Source: Bacillota bacterium
Lineage (GTDB): Bacteria; Bacillota; Clostridia; Peptostreptococcales; Acidaminobacteraceae
Direction of reading: 5' to 3'
Length of the DNA: 64,000 bases
Assembly: GCA_025210655.1 (NCBI GenBank)
Contig: JAOARG010000044.1
Coordinates: 111,919 to 175,918 of the forward strand
In this document: positions 35,542 to 45,329 of the stretch, in pieces
Position numbering within the stretch: the first letter of the stretch is position 1
Layout: each line of letters opens with the position of its first letter
Position numbers and translations under genes: made by a program
Notes under the pieces: generated by a model
What the model was told of the DNA's origin: nothing
The model's input: only the letters and a program-made list of their open reading frames with translations
Databases searched by the model: none

Positions 35542-35703
35542 TTATAATATAAAAAATTCATCAGTATTTATCTTAAGTTTGTCTTCTTTTTCTTTCTTCA
35601 TTCTGTAATCAGTGCTTCTTCTAAGTTTATTAACTCTTACCTGCTCGTTCTTTAAAAAACCACCATTATTTCTTTTATTTATACTTCTAAATCTTCTATT
35701 CAT
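35542..35703 (-). CDS. 53-residue basic protein, unknown
   Basis: ATG at 35703 is preceded by GGAGATGATATT. The product begins MNRRFRSINKRNNGG and is rich in Lys/Arg (NKLRRSTDYRMKKEKEDK). It contains EQVRVNKLRR, sharing VRVN with the 32-residue ORF 13 bp upstream. It has no membrane segment. The even spacing and good ribosome sites suggest that the small ORFs are translated from one transcript. Confidence 0.5.
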   Translation of the reverse strand: MNRRFRSINKRNNGGFLKNEQVRVNKLRRSTDYRMKKEKEDKLKINTDEFFIL

Positions 35704-35716
35704 AATATCATCTCCA

Positions 35717-35815
35717 TTATTTTTTTCTATGTTTTAACCGTTTCTTCTTTACCTTTTCTTCACTTTTCCCGACAAAATTTACCCTTACGCTTTCTTTATA
35801 AAAAGTTATAATCAT
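35717..35815 (-). CDS. 32-residue basic peptide, unknown
   Basis: ATG at 35815 lies nine bases after AAGGAGG. The peptide begins MIITFYKESVRVNFVGKS and ends in a Lys/Arg-rich tail. It is probably co-transcribed with the 53-residue ORF downstream. I do not recognise a family. Confidence 0.45.
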   Translation of the reverse strand: MIITFYKESVRVNFVGKSEEKVKKKRLKHRKK

Positions 35816-35857
35816 ATGTTTTATCCTCCTTAAGTTTAATTATGTTCCTCTAAATTT

Positions 35858-35881
35858 TTAAAATCTTACTTCTCTTCTCAT
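35858..35881 (-). CDS. seven-codon ORF (MRREVRF), possible leader peptide
   Basis: A near-perfect ribosome binding site, AGGAGG with 8 nt spacing, precedes ATG AGA AGA GAA GTA AGA TTT TAA. Such a strong site before seven codons, three of them AGA (Arg), suggests a translated leader controlling the two small ORFs that follow. It is an inference; it could be a degenerate remnant. Confidence 0.35.
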   Translation of the reverse strand: MRREVRF

Positions 35882-35988
35882 ATTAGTTTCCTCCTAATAT
35901 AAAATATAAATAAACGAACTCACAATAACCTAGTCTACACTCACTTTCCCATGACTAATCAAATTGATCTCCCCCTTTTCTATGTATG

Positions 35989-36054
35989 CATAAAATTACA
36001 TTTGTGAGAATAAATTGTAATTTTATGTATAAAAAAAACAGGCCTCAGCCTGTT
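35989..36054 (-). promoter_or_regulatory. 12 bp inverted repeat and adjacent terminator-like hairpin upstream of the small-ORF cluster
   Basis: CATAAAATTACA (35989-36000) and TGTAATTTTATG (36016-36027) are perfect inverted repeats around 15 nt. Just upstream in transcription order is AACAGGCtgagGCCTGTT (36037-36054), followed by eight T residues. The inverted repeat could be an operator for the small ORFs, and the hairpin ends transcription from the 31-residue ORF side. Confidence 0.5.
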
Positions 36055-36087
36055 ATTGATGAAAAATATCTTTTTCAAAAATAAAAA

Positions 36088-36111
36088 GCTGCTGGTGAAG
36101 TCACCAACAGC
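36088..36111 (-). terminator. intrinsic terminator after the 31-residue ORF
   Basis: GCTGTTGGTGA pairs with TCACCAGCAGC (one mismatch), followed by TTTTTAT on the minus strand. Confidence 0.8.
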
Positions 36112-36149
36112 ATCAATTCGAAAAAAGTTTAAAAATACGCAGTATTATC

Positions 36150-36245
36150 CTACTGATATCCCCCTAAAGAATTGAAATCGATGGTGATATTATATTCAGT
36201 TGTATTGATCCCTTGGACTCTTCTAATTAATTTAATCACGTTCAT
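36150..36245 (-). CDS. 31-residue peptide with own ribosome site and terminator, unknown
   Basis: ATG at 36245 follows AAAGGAG at 3-4 nt. The product begins MNVIKLIRRVQGIN and ends FNSLGGYQ. Its terminator starts about 40 bp after the stop, so it looks like a free-standing short gene rather than a leader. The N-terminal basic amphipathic start and GG near the C-terminus could suit a secreted peptide, but there is no signal sequence or exporter next to it. Unassigned. Confidence 0.45.
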   Translation of the reverse strand: MNVIKLIRRVQGINTTEYNITIDFNSLGGYQ

Positions 36246-36360
36246 CGTCTCCTTTCTCTAAGAATTATTTTTTATTTCTAGACCATTATATCCCAATATT
36301 AAATATATGCAATACTTTTTTTCGATCTGTAACAATTCCGTAATATTTACATTAAAAAAC

Positions 36361-37167
36361 TTACTTTTTCCTCATCAAAATCGCATTAATCTCCCCACCT
36401 AAAACAAGTATACCGCTGACCAAGTACAACCACATCATTAGTACTACTACAGCTCCAAGAGAACCATATAAAATAGAGTAATTTGAAAATGTATTTATGT
36501 ATAAAGAAAACAAAAAAGTAAAAATAGATATAGCAAATATTGCAAATACACTTCCAGGTATTACAGACTTTAACTTCAACTTTAGATTTGGAAGATTTCT
36601 ATAAAAGATTAATAAAATTACGAAAAACACTCCAAAATATACAATCCACTTAAATAAGAAAAACAAACTTTGGAAGTCTCTTGCCACATATATGAATTTC
36701 CTAACAAAGTTAAAAAAACCTTCTCCAGTTATTGTAACAACTATTCCTAAAATAATCATAAGCATCAGAACAACTGTATATATCATACCCATTATTCTAG
36801 TCTTAAAATACCCTCTTGTTTCCTCTACACTATAAGAATTGTTTAAAGATCTTGTAAATGCAAATATTACCCTAGATGCAGACCATAGTATTATCAATAT
36901 AGATACAGAAAAAACATTCAACTTCTTTAAATCCAGTACCACATTGGCACTATAATTTGCAATTAGATTATACCCTTCAGCAGGTATTAGTCTAGCAAGA
37001 ATAAAATTAATATCCGCTGTAGATATATCAAACAAACTTAGAAGGGAAAATAAGAATATTATAAATGGAAATAATGATAGAAAGAAGAAAAATGCCATTT
37101 GAGCACTAAATGCCGTTACATTATGACTATTAAATCTCCTTTTCAGTTCTAGTACCACATCTATCAT
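36361..37167 (-). CDS. YihY/BrkB family membrane protein
   Basis: This protein of 268 residues starts at ATG 37167 (MIDVVLELKRRF), with TGGAGGA seven bases upstream. It has six membrane helices. Family hallmarks are TAFSAQMAFFFFLSLFPFIIFLFSLLS near the start, a central SASRVIFAFTRSLNNSY and the C-terminal LYGSLGAVVVLMMWLYLVSGILVLGGEINA pattern. The family was once misnamed ribonuclease BN; its function is unsettled. It is on the same strand and 16 bp after the sulfite-oxidase-like lipoprotein gene, suggesting an operon. Confidence 0.88.
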   Translation of the reverse strand: MIDVVLELKRRFNSHNVTAFSAQMAFFFFLSLFPFIIFLFSLLSLFDISTADINFILARLIPAEGYNLIANYSANVVLDLKKLNVFSVSILIILWSASRVIFAFTRSLNNSYSVEETRGYFKTRIMGMIYTVVLMLMIILGIVVTITGEGFFNFVRKFIYVARDFQSLFFLFKWIVYFGVFFVILLIFYRNLPNLKLKLKSVIPGSVFAIFAISIFTFLFSLYINTFSNYSILYGSLGAVVVLMMWLYLVSGILVLGGEINAILMRKK

Positions 37168-37183
37168 GTTGAGTTCCTCCATA

Positions 37184-38143
37184 CTACTCTATAATCTTCA
37201 TATTTAAAGTAGAATAACTATTTATTCCATCAAACTCGTTATTATCTTCCTCAGGCTGAGAATTATTTTCTTTATCTACTGCCCTTGCCAAAATAGTGTA
37301 CTTGCCTGTATTTTGGAATCTATATGAAAACTGCCAAAAAGTCCATCCAAGATCTCCATCAGACTTAATAACTTCTGTTTCATACCATGTTATACCACCA
37401 TCAAAGCTAATCTCTGAGTAATCAATACCAAGGGGTGAATATGATGCCCCATAAAATACAATTTCATCATAAACCTTAGTTACATCAAACTCAGTAGGTG
37501 AAAAAATCTTAGAATTAACCTTCATCTTAGCTCCAGTATTCCATCCCTTCAACTCCCAAAAATCCTTTTCTTCAGAATCGAGAATTTCTATCCTGGACAC
37601 CTGACCTACTTGCTTTTCACTAAAATAACCCGGAGCAATGAATCTTACAGGAAAACCTAAAAAGTCACTTAGCTCCTCGCCGTTTAAATATAAGGCCAAA
37701 ATAGCCTCACTACCACTAAGCTCTTCCATGGACATTACCACATAATATCCCTGCTTATTGGAAATTTTCACATAAGATTTATCCGATATACCACAATCAA
37801 TTAAAAAATCATGCATACTTAGCCCTTCCCAAATACAGTTAGAAAGATACATGCCATTATTTTCATTGAAAATACTCTCAGAAGTAACCTTAACAAGTTT
37901 TCTATCATATGAAGCTAAATCATAAAGATTAAACTCCTTGTCAACCTTACCATTTTGATATAAATCAAGTATATAACTTTCATAATTAGGCACTTCATCA
38001 TAAATACCAGTATAAAATATATCATCAACACTATTATAAAAATTCGGATACTTACCAGAATAAACAAGCTCCCTATTCTTATAATCATTACTACATCCAC
38101 ATAGCATAAATCCAATTAAACATATAACAAATAATTTTTTCAA
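37184..38143 (-). CDS. lipoprotein with sulfite-oxidase-type molybdopterin domain fold, catalytic Cys not seen
   Basis: This protein of 319 residues probably starts at TTG 38143 (KKLFVICLIGF, AGGA upstream), giving a lipoprotein signal with lipobox MLCGC. The body follows the sulfite-oxidase pattern: a WEGLSMHDFLIDCGI segment, GFPVRFIAPGYFSEKQVGQVSRIEI, WNTGAKMKVNSKI, then an Ig-like domain with DGGITWYETEV and ARAVDKENNSQPEEDN. The usual CxGN motif that binds molybdenum reads SESIFNENNG here; a Cys sits later, in YLSNC. It may bind another ligand or have lost catalysis. The organism's molybdopterin genes are not in this window. Confidence 0.72.
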   Translation of the reverse strand: MKKLFVICLIGFMLCGCSNDYKNRELVYSGKYPNFYNSVDDIFYTGIYDEVPNYESYILDLYQNGKVDKEFNLYDLASYDRKLVKVTSESIFNENNGMYLSNCIWEGLSMHDFLIDCGISDKSYVKISNKQGYYVVMSMEELSGSEAILALYLNGEELSDFLGFPVRFIAPGYFSEKQVGQVSRIEILDSEEKDFWELKGWNTGAKMKVNSKIFSPTEFDVTKVYDEIVFYGASYSPLGIDYSEISFDGGITWYETEVIKSDGDLGWTFWQFSYRFQNTGKYTILARAVDKENNSQPEEDNNEFDGINSYSTLNMKIIE

Positions 38144-38225
38144 ATCAATCAGTCCTATCTGATAATTTACTTTAATAATATTATACACAATTACAGGGGG
38201 GATATACCACATTTTTGATTACTCA

Positions 38226-38320
38226 GGTGGTGTATTTTCATCAATTGGATGAAAATGGTGGTGTACTCGTCCCATGGAGGGACTTATGGTGGTGTTCGTG
38301 CCGTAGGCACGAGGTGGTTG
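38226..38320. repeat. hairpin array with GGTGGTGT linkers
   Basis: GGTGGTGT starts at 38226, 38257 and 38288, with GGTGGTTG at 38313, giving 31, 31 and 25 bp steps. Between them are palindromes ATTTTCATCaattgGATGAAAAT (38234-38256), GTCCCatggaGGGAC (38269-38283) and CGTGCCgtaGGCACG (38297-38311). The linker is identical and the stems have nothing in common. The reverse-oriented version with ACCACC linkers is at 54431-54520. Confidence 0.88.
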
Positions 38321-38504
38321 GAAAGGACTTTTGGGGAAAAGGAGAATCGCACTGTAAATTGGCAGTGCTGGGGGAATCAATTTTGTAAACAAAATCTAGG
38401 TGAATAGAAAGGACAAGATCCAAGTGAATCCTTCCTTATAGATTTGACGTAAAATTGATTTACTTTTTCAGAAGGAGAGAAAGTTCTTAAGGAAAAACTA
38501 ATTT

Positions 38505-38578
38505 GCGAGCTAATAATTCAAATTGAAAACGCTCCTATTCAGTTTGAAATTATAGTTTTGCCTTAGCAAAAAGCATCC
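38505..38578 (-). repeat. GGATG two-hairpin element, copy c
   Basis: On the minus strand: GGATG, hairpin 1 TTTTTGCtaagGCAAAA, then hairpin 2 with arms ATAATTtCAAA/TTTGAATTAT, then TTAGCT. The conserved 5' flank with AAGTCTGGCCTATGAATGTCA is at 38583-38670. The 3' flank (38340-38500) shares AAGTAAATCAATTTTACGTC and GGAAGGATTCACTTGGAT with copy e. Confidence 0.8.
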
Positions 38579-38695
38579 TTTCGTTTTTTGACATTCATAG
38601 GCCAGACTTTTAACTCGGGATCATAAGACCTTAAAACCCTTCCGAACTACCACCTACGACCAACCACCTACGTCACCTTCATTATTAAAAAAAAA

Positions 38696-38722
38696 ATGAA
38701 CAGTCTAATTAAAGACTGTCCA
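38696..38722 (-). terminator. intrinsic terminator of gdhA
   Basis: ACAGTCTttaattAGACTGT is followed by ten T residues on the minus strand, 14 bp after the gdhA stop. Confidence 0.9.
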
Positions 38723-38735
38723 TTTAAAGTAATTC

Positions 38736-40076
<1,341 letters not shown>

Positions 40077-40466
40077 TCACAACTCCTTACTCTTTATTTT
40101 CTTTTGACATTATATTTAACCCAATCCATAAAAAGTATACCCAGTTTTCAAATAATTATAGTATTCATTTCAATTATGTATCCAATTTGCATAATCAAAT
40201 CCCCAATTATTCACACATGATGTTTCATATTTTCAATTCAATGAATTTTTATGTACATAAAAAAATACAACAAAATGCTATAAACAAGACTATAATTTAT
40301 GTAGTGAGTTTTTTATATGATTTATACACTAACTTAACAATGTATAAATATTAACAAAATTTTCTGTAAAATGCAACAAATTATTAACATTATGTAAAAA
40401 TTAATGAATCTGCTCACATTTGCCATAAATAATCTGCGCGAAAATAGCTTAATAGCTAAAAAAATA

Positions 40467-40504
40467 AATCCCTAGATGAAGAAAAACTTCACATCTAGAG
40501 ATTT
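40467..40504 (-). terminator. intrinsic terminator of the 646-residue unknown gene; rest of the 40074-40543 gap empty
   Basis: AATCTCTAGATG pairs with CATCTAGGGATT across AAGTTTTTCTT, followed by TATTTTTTTA on the minus strand. The remaining 390 bp upstream of gdhA are AT-rich; I see no clear operator or riboswitch there. Confidence 0.85.
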
Positions 40505-40543
40505 TATCATTTTTTGAGCCAAATTAAAAGTAATCAATAACTA

Positions 40544-42481
40544 TTACATGTCCATATCATGATTAAAAACAATATCACTGTATGACTCTATAATTAAATC
40601 ATCAAAGTATTCTATTAAAGCAATAATACTGTTGTATCTTAGTATTTCTGATTTTGAGTGATATTTTTTTATATCATCAAAGCCTTCTAAAACATTTTCA
40701 ACCTTTAAAAGTATTTCCTTATAAAAGTCGTTTATTATCAACTTATCCTTAAGGGGACTTTTTTCTATAAGTTCCAGTTCTCTAATCTCAACATTTTTAT
40801 CAGAAGAAGCATCAAGAATTTCAATCAAGCCACTTTTTATATACATATTATAATGATCCTTGATATCCTTACCTATCCTCTTAGAAAACTTAATAGCTGT
40901 TCCTTCTTTTACACCTGACCTTACAAGAACATTATTAACAATATTCATTATATTAATAATGAATATATCAATTCTCTTATTAGAGGAAATCTTCAGCTTA
41001 TCCATATCCTTAAAATCGAAGTACAAAATATAACTTTCCTCTGATGTATGTTTATCTTCAAAAAGATATTCTTGAAGAGAGTCATAATCTGAATAAATAT
41101 ATTCAAATATTACCCCAACTGTCAACTCCACAGTTTGTATATGCTTTATATTTTTTCTAAGTGGATTAAATGATATAAGTTCCTGAAGTATATCAAAATG
41201 ATCACTTGATGTGATTATTAGTTCATTTTCAGTTACAATAATCAAATCCCTCAAATTTTTATTATAATCAATATCAGATTTTCTTGGATCATAATCAAAG
41301 TTTATGCTTTTAATAAACTTATCATCACCTGATAAATCAATCCCCTCTACAAATAATTCTAAGAATGTCATAATCTCATCATATTCATCGTGGGAGTATA
41401 CTCCAATGTTGGTTATTTTGTCACCCTCATTTAAAACCATCCCAGGTAATACTACTTCTGTATATTCTATCTCTATTCTATCTATCATCCACTGTCCATC
41501 TTCTGCTTTTAGAGAAAATAGAAGTGCATACTTTAGAATTTCTTCTTCATTTTGAGTCTCTACATAACAGTTACTTCTAATCCTACTATTAAAACCATTT
41601 ACTTCCTCATCAATTATTTCTGATTTTAAGATAGGTGAGGCTCCAAGTTTTCTAACTATAATAGGTACTGTTACATTACCATTAAATAGTTTTTCAACAA
41701 TCATATTCTTACCACTAGCTACACTATAATAAAAAGTATTTACAGAATAACTTGGCAAATCAATCAGTTCAAGATTGTCTATCACTATTTGATCAATACA
41801 TTTGTTAGATCCCTCTCCAATACCATAGGTAAAATATTCAATCACTTCTCTATAACTAGGTAAATTCTCCTTCTCTCTCTTATAGTCACGTAAAATATTA
41901 TTTACGATACATGCATGATCTTCTTTATCACAAACATTGAATTTAGTATCTCCAAAGATACTCCTAATCCCAGTGTTATAATCCCCATCTTTATAAATAA
42001 CATCAAAATCTTTAAAGATATTTTTCTCTACATCTACATATAGACTTTTTATCACATGGCCATATTTTACAGTATCCCTTAATACAGATACTAGATTGAA
42101 CTTTCCCTTTAGACCAGTTCTAGATATTAAACATTTCTCCAAAACATACCTACTTGGAACATACAATTTACTTTCTATCTCTTTAAGTTTGCTTGGTGGT
42201 ACAGCCTTGAGTTTCCTTTCTACAAACTTCTTTACTTCACCTGAATAATTTTTACTAAGTATTATAGCAATCCTAATACCATCTTCAGATTTGAAATTTA
42301 GTAACTCTTCAAGAAATCCTGGCAGAACATGCTCAGGTATCAATTCAAATAGTTTCAAAACAGGACTTGGTTCCCCTTCTATATTCATTAATTCCTTTAT
42401 CTGTACTCTAACCTCTTGCATCAAGGTTCTAAATGGATTAGCTTCACTGGAATAACTACTTAAATTAATTACCTTTCCCAT
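40544..42481 (-). CDS. large hypothetical cytoplasmic protein, unknown function
   Basis: This protein of 645 residues starts at ATG 42481 (MGKVINLSSYSS) behind GAGGGGTGA. The sequence is acidic and mixed alpha/beta, with no signal peptide, membrane helix or recognisable catalytic motif. A helical N-terminal part (PVLKLFELIPEHVLPGFLEELL) and a run of DEYDEIMTFLELFVEGIDLSG are visible. The start overlaps or abuts the lipase stop at 42483, so the two genes are transcribed together, and the lipase is the only context. I do not recognise the family. Confidence 0.7.
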   Translation of the reverse strand: MGKVINLSSYSSEANPFRTLMQEVRVQIKELMNIEGEPSPVLKLFELIPEHVLPGFLEELLNFKSEDGIRIAIILSKNYSGEVKKFVERKLKAVPPSKLKEIESKLYVPSRYVLEKCLISRTGLKGKFNLVSVLRDTVKYGHVIKSLYVDVEKNIFKDFDVIYKDGDYNTGIRSIFGDTKFNVCDKEDHACIVNNILRDYKREKENLPSYREVIEYFTYGIGEGSNKCIDQIVIDNLELIDLPSYSVNTFYYSVASGKNMIVEKLFNGNVTVPIIVRKLGASPILKSEIIDEEVNGFNSRIRSNCYVETQNEEEILKYALLFSLKAEDGQWMIDRIEIEYTEVVLPGMVLNEGDKITNIGVYSHDEYDEIMTFLELFVEGIDLSGDDKFIKSINFDYDPRKSDIDYNKNLRDLIIVTENELIITSSDHFDILQELISFNPLRKNIKHIQTVELTVGVIFEYIYSDYDSLQEYLFEDKHTSEESYILYFDFKDMDKLKISSNKRIDIFIINIMNIVNNVLVRSGVKEGTAIKFSKRIGKDIKDHYNMYIKSGLIEILDASSDKNVEIRELELIEKSPLKDKLIINDFYKEILLKVENVLEGFDDIKKYHSKSEILRYNSIIALIEYFDDLIIESYSDIVFNHDMDM

Positions 42482-42482
42482 A

Positions 42483-43367
42483 TTATTCACCCCTCATTAT
42501 AAAATTCCCTATGTCCTTGAACACTTTTTCCCTATCAATCTCATTCAAAATTTCATGTCTCATTTCTGGATATATAATAAACTCAGAGTTACTTAAATAC
42601 TTTTCTTTTATTGATAACAAATCCTTACCATATCCCGATACAGGATCATTTTCACCAAATAACCACAGCTTGGATACTCCCTTATCAGTACAAGATTTTT
42701 CTAAATCATATAGCCTTAGTATACCAGCTAAGAAATCACAGAAAAAAGCAACTGTAGGTACAAAACCACACCAAGGGCTTTTCTCATATAGATCAACTTG
42801 ATTATTATCCCTGCTTAGCCAATCAAATTCACTTCTATTTGGAGCAAATTTGTCATTAAAACCTTTAAACATCATATCATTCATAAACTTACTCTTCTTT
42901 TTATCACCTGAAATTTTCTTTATGATATTAGCTAAAAATAATCCTATCTTCATCTGGGAGGCTTTAGGATTTCCACTACCACTTAATATATATCCATCAG
43001 CCTGAATATCAGCAGAACATATTATAGTTCTAAGTAAAAAAGAACCCATACTATGTCCGATAAAAAAATACTTACCTACATTTTTATAATCATCATATAT
43101 TTTCAAATTATCCTTAACAACATTCATCCAACCATCATTTTCACTAAAATAACCTGGATATCCATATTGAAATCCAGTGACACCATGTCCCCTATGATCT
43201 GGAGCAATAACCACATAACCAAGACTATTCAAATATTTAGCCAAATCTTCATATCTAGCTCCATATTCCACCATACCATGAATAATATGGACAACACCCT
43301 TTGGATTTTCAACATCATTCCATATATTTAAAAATAACTCTTTGCCATCCCAAGTATTAATCTTCAT
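42483..43367 (-). CDS. alpha/beta hydrolase, monoacylglycerol lipase / lysophospholipase type
   Basis: This 294-residue enzyme has the Ser nucleophile elbow GHSMGS near residue 105, the catalytic Asp in LFGENDPVSGYG and His in MRHEILNE. Oxyanion-hole residues are in VVHIIHGMVEYGARYEDLA, and the signature APDHRGHGVTG is present. This is the serine aminopeptidase S33 / Hydrolase_4 group, usually cleaving monoacylglycerols or lysophospholipids. There is no signal peptide. TAGGAGA precedes the ATG. Confidence 0.88.
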   Translation of the reverse strand: MKINTWDGKELFLNIWNDVENPKGVVHIIHGMVEYGARYEDLAKYLNSLGYVVIAPDHRGHGVTGFQYGYPGYFSENDGWMNVVKDNLKIYDDYKNVGKYFFIGHSMGSFLLRTIICSADIQADGYILSGSGNPKASQMKIGLFLANIIKKISGDKKKSKFMNDMMFKGFNDKFAPNRSEFDWLSRDNNQVDLYEKSPWCGFVPTVAFFCDFLAGILRLYDLEKSCTDKGVSKLWLFGENDPVSGYGKDLLSIKEKYLSNSEFIIYPEMRHEILNEIDREKVFKDIGNFIMRGE

Positions 43368-43629
43368 AGAGATTCTCCTAAGTATAAACTAATCTAATTT
43401 AAATATTTTTTTATTACATAACTAAAGTTTTTGTAGTATAATAAACATCTGTGTCACATTTTCAGAACTAATAAGTTGCCTTATTATTATAATATTTCTA
43501 TAAAGAAGACTTATTTCCTTTTTTATTATCGGATAAAATCAAATCCTTTCTTTATCAACAGTAAAATGGTAAAATAGTTCTGAGTATAGTGTTTAAAACA
43601 ATAAAGTATATTATGGAGGGGTAATAATT

Positions 43630-44223
43630 TTGTTAAAATACGGTTTGCTTATAGTAATAGGATATATAATTGGTGGAATACCATTTTCATATATAGTTAG
43701 TAAGGCCATCGGAGGAATAGATATTAGGGAGCACGGGAGTAAAAATTCTGGAGCTACTAATGTATTTAGAGTACTAGGATTAAAAGCAGGGCTACTTGCC
43801 TTTGCAGGTGACTTTATCAAAGGTTTTGCAATCGCAATGATAGTTAGACATACCTTAGGTCCAAACGAAGCTATAATAGCTTCAATGGCGACTATATTTG
43901 GTCACTGCTACTCAATATACCTAAACTTCAAAGGTGGTAAAGGTGTCGCAACATCAGCTGGTATGATTTTCGGACTTAGTCCACTAATCGGACTTTGCCT
44001 ACTAGTAGTACAGTTCACAATAATATTTACAACAGGATACATGTCATTAGCATCTGTATTAGCCGGTTTATTATTCCCAGTATTTGCTTGGATATTTAAT
44101 ATGCCAACACTATTTATATACTGTTCAATAGTAATCGGACTATTTGTAGTATATAGACACAAGACAAACATCAAGAGACTTCTTGATGGTACAGAAGGAA
44201 AGATAGTTAAAAAGAATAAATAA
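43630..44223 (+). CDS. plsY: glycerol-3-phosphate acyltransferase PlsY
   Basis: This 197-residue integral membrane enzyme transfers the acyl group of acyl-phosphate to glycerol-3-phosphate, the first step of phospholipid synthesis. PlsY motifs are seen: GGIPFSYIVSK, the conserved REHGSKNSGATNVFRVLG, GDFIKG, FGHCYSIYLNFKGGKGVATSAG and YRHKTNIKRLLDGTE. The start is TTG at 43630, behind GGAGGGG. It is followed by a weak terminator and then tRNA-Sec. Its length is usual for the family. Confidence 0.95.
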   Translation: MLKYGLLIVIGYIIGGIPFSYIVSKAIGGIDIREHGSKNSGATNVFRVLGLKAGLLAFAGDFIKGFAIAMIVRHTLGPNEAIIASMATIFGHCYSIYLNFKGGKGVATSAGMIFGLSPLIGLCLLVVQFTIIFTTGYMSLASVLAGLLFPVFAWIFNMPTLFIYCSIVIGLFVVYRHKTNIKRLLDGTEGKIVKKNK

Positions 44224-44228
44224 AAATA

Positions 44229-44254
44229 ATCAACTGGACATAGTTCCAGTTGAT
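44229..44254 (+). terminator. hairpin after plsY
   Basis: ATCAACTGGA pairs with TCCAGTTGAT around CATAGT, six bases after the plsY stop. The T-rich tail is weak. Confidence 0.65.
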
Positions 44255-44290
44255 TTGTTATAATAATTGAGTATTATTATAACACTATAT

Positions 44291-44387
44291 GGGAGTAGAT
44301 GGGTGCTGGTGTACCCTCTGGTCTTCAAAACCAGTATGAGGGGTTAAGAGCCTCTTAGGTGGGTTCGATTCCCACGTACTCCCGCCA
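44291..44387 (+). tRNA. selC: tRNA-Sec (anticodon TCA)
   Basis: The acceptor GGGAGTA pairs with TACTCCC, followed by G and an encoded CCA. The anticodon stem CTGGT/ACCAG encloses loop CTTCAAA with anticodon TCA. A long variable arm (GAGG...CCTC) and T-arm GTGGGttcgattCCCAC complete the structure. The 97 nt length, the extra arm and the UGA-reading anticodon identify selenocysteine tRNA. It works with SelA and SelB encoded at 58.8-62.1 kb. Confidence 0.95.
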
Positions 44388-44400
44388 AAAACTTAAAAGT

Positions 44401-44436
44401 AGATGTTTCATAATTTTTATGAAACATCTATTTTTT
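44401..44436 (+). terminator. intrinsic terminator of the tRNA-Sec transcript
   Basis: AGATGTTTCAT pairs with ATGAAACATCT around AATTTTT, then TATTTTTT. Confidence 0.9.
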
Positions 44437-44640
44437 GTCTAGACAAAGCATTGCTCCTTGCCAAGCTGAAAATATCTTTTTGATTATTTTCAAGACAAGC
44501 CAGAACAGATTATCATTGTTCTTTGACAAGGCGTTTGCTTTGCAAACTCGTGAATTGATGTTTCTCTTGGGAGAAACTTATTTTATCTTCTTCAATCAAT
44601 CGCCCACCATCATTCCATTGACCGTACATTTTACCGAGTT
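44437..44640. repeat. hairpin array with GACAAGSC linkers after tRNA-Sec
   Basis: Linkers AAGACAAGCC (44492-44501) and TTGACAAGGC (44523-44532) separate palindromes GAAAAT...ATTTTC (44468-44491), AGAACA...TGTTCT (44502-44522), GTTTGCtttGCAAAC (44533-44547) and GTTTCTCttgGGAGAAAC (44560-44577). Confidence 0.75.
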
Positions 44641-44694
44641 TGGTTTGCTCTACTAATTTATCTAATCTCTTTTGAAAAACTTCACCTACTCTTA

Positions 44695-44886
44695 TTATTT
44701 ATCTAACTCATATTTATGATATCTCATATAATTTCCAACTAAAATTAATACATTTGCAAGAAGAATACAAAATGGAGTCACTAAAGAATAATCAGATATA
44801 AAATTACTGATTAAAAATGATAGTGAAATTATCACTCCTATAATACTTAAAACTATTGCCAATTTTAGATTTTTTTCTTTAGACAT
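44695..44886 (-). CDS. small two-helix membrane protein, unknown function
   Basis: This protein of 63 residues starts at ATG 44886 (MSKEKNLKLAIV), preceded by AAGGAGA. Two membrane helices (LAIVLSIIGVIISLSFLISNFI and LVTPFCILLANVLILVGNYM) are joined by a short loop, with a basic tail (RYHKYELDK). It is of the kind often named YrzE/DUF-type small membrane proteins; no family is assigned. It is monocistronic. Confidence 0.6.
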   Translation of the reverse strand: MSKEKNLKLAIVLSIIGVIISLSFLISNFISDYSLVTPFCILLANVLILVGNYMRYHKYELDK

Positions 44887-45154
44887 CTTTTTTCTCCTTA
44901 TCATGCAGTCTTATCCACTACTTTTTAATCTTTTTTGAATTCGTCATCACTATTATAATACAAATCACTTGGGTAATATAATGCATAAATTATATTTATT
45001 TCAAAACAACTCTTGGGGCCAGGTCCCTCATTCTTGCATTTCTTAATTAGTCAGATAGTCGAATAGTCTCTTTGTCTGATAGAAAGAACTTTTATAAAAT
45101 AATTCAATTATACCTTCAAAGACGAAATCACTCCATATGAGTATAATTCTTAAA

Positions 45155-45228
45155 GGATGCTTTTTGCTGAAGCAAAACCATAAAAATCAAATGAATAGGA
45201 CCATTTCAATTAAATTTTTATTAGCTTA
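45155..45228 (+). repeat. GGATG two-hairpin element, copy d
   Basis: GGATG, hairpin 1 TTTTTGCtgaaGCAAAA, hairpin 2 with outer arms ATAAAAAT/ATTTTTAT and inner TGAA/TTCA, ending TTAGCTTA. The 45060-45150 flank has a short AGTCAGATAGTCGAATAGTC array rather than the usual 5' flank. Confidence 0.8.
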
Positions 45229-45292
45229 ACTGACAGGAGCGACTTCAACTATGGGTCATTTAATAATTCCGCATGTTCCTCACACAATTAAA

Positions 45293-45322
45293 AAAGGTGG
45301 CAATCCATTTGGATTCCACCTT
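45293..45322 (-). terminator. intrinsic terminator of the U32 peptidase gene
   Basis: AAAGGTGGaATCC pairs with GGATtgCCACCTTT, followed by TTTTTAATT on the minus strand, eight bases after the stop. Confidence 0.9.
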
Positions 45323-45329
45323 TATTTAT

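Noticed and set aside
38241..38423. 60-codon ORF in the GGTGGTGT array
   Set aside because: The frame is an accident of the linker period (His/Pro/Ser-rich product) with no ribosome site.
44435..44656. 73-codon ORF after tRNA-Sec
   Set aside because: It lies wholly within a hairpin array and lacks a ribosome site.
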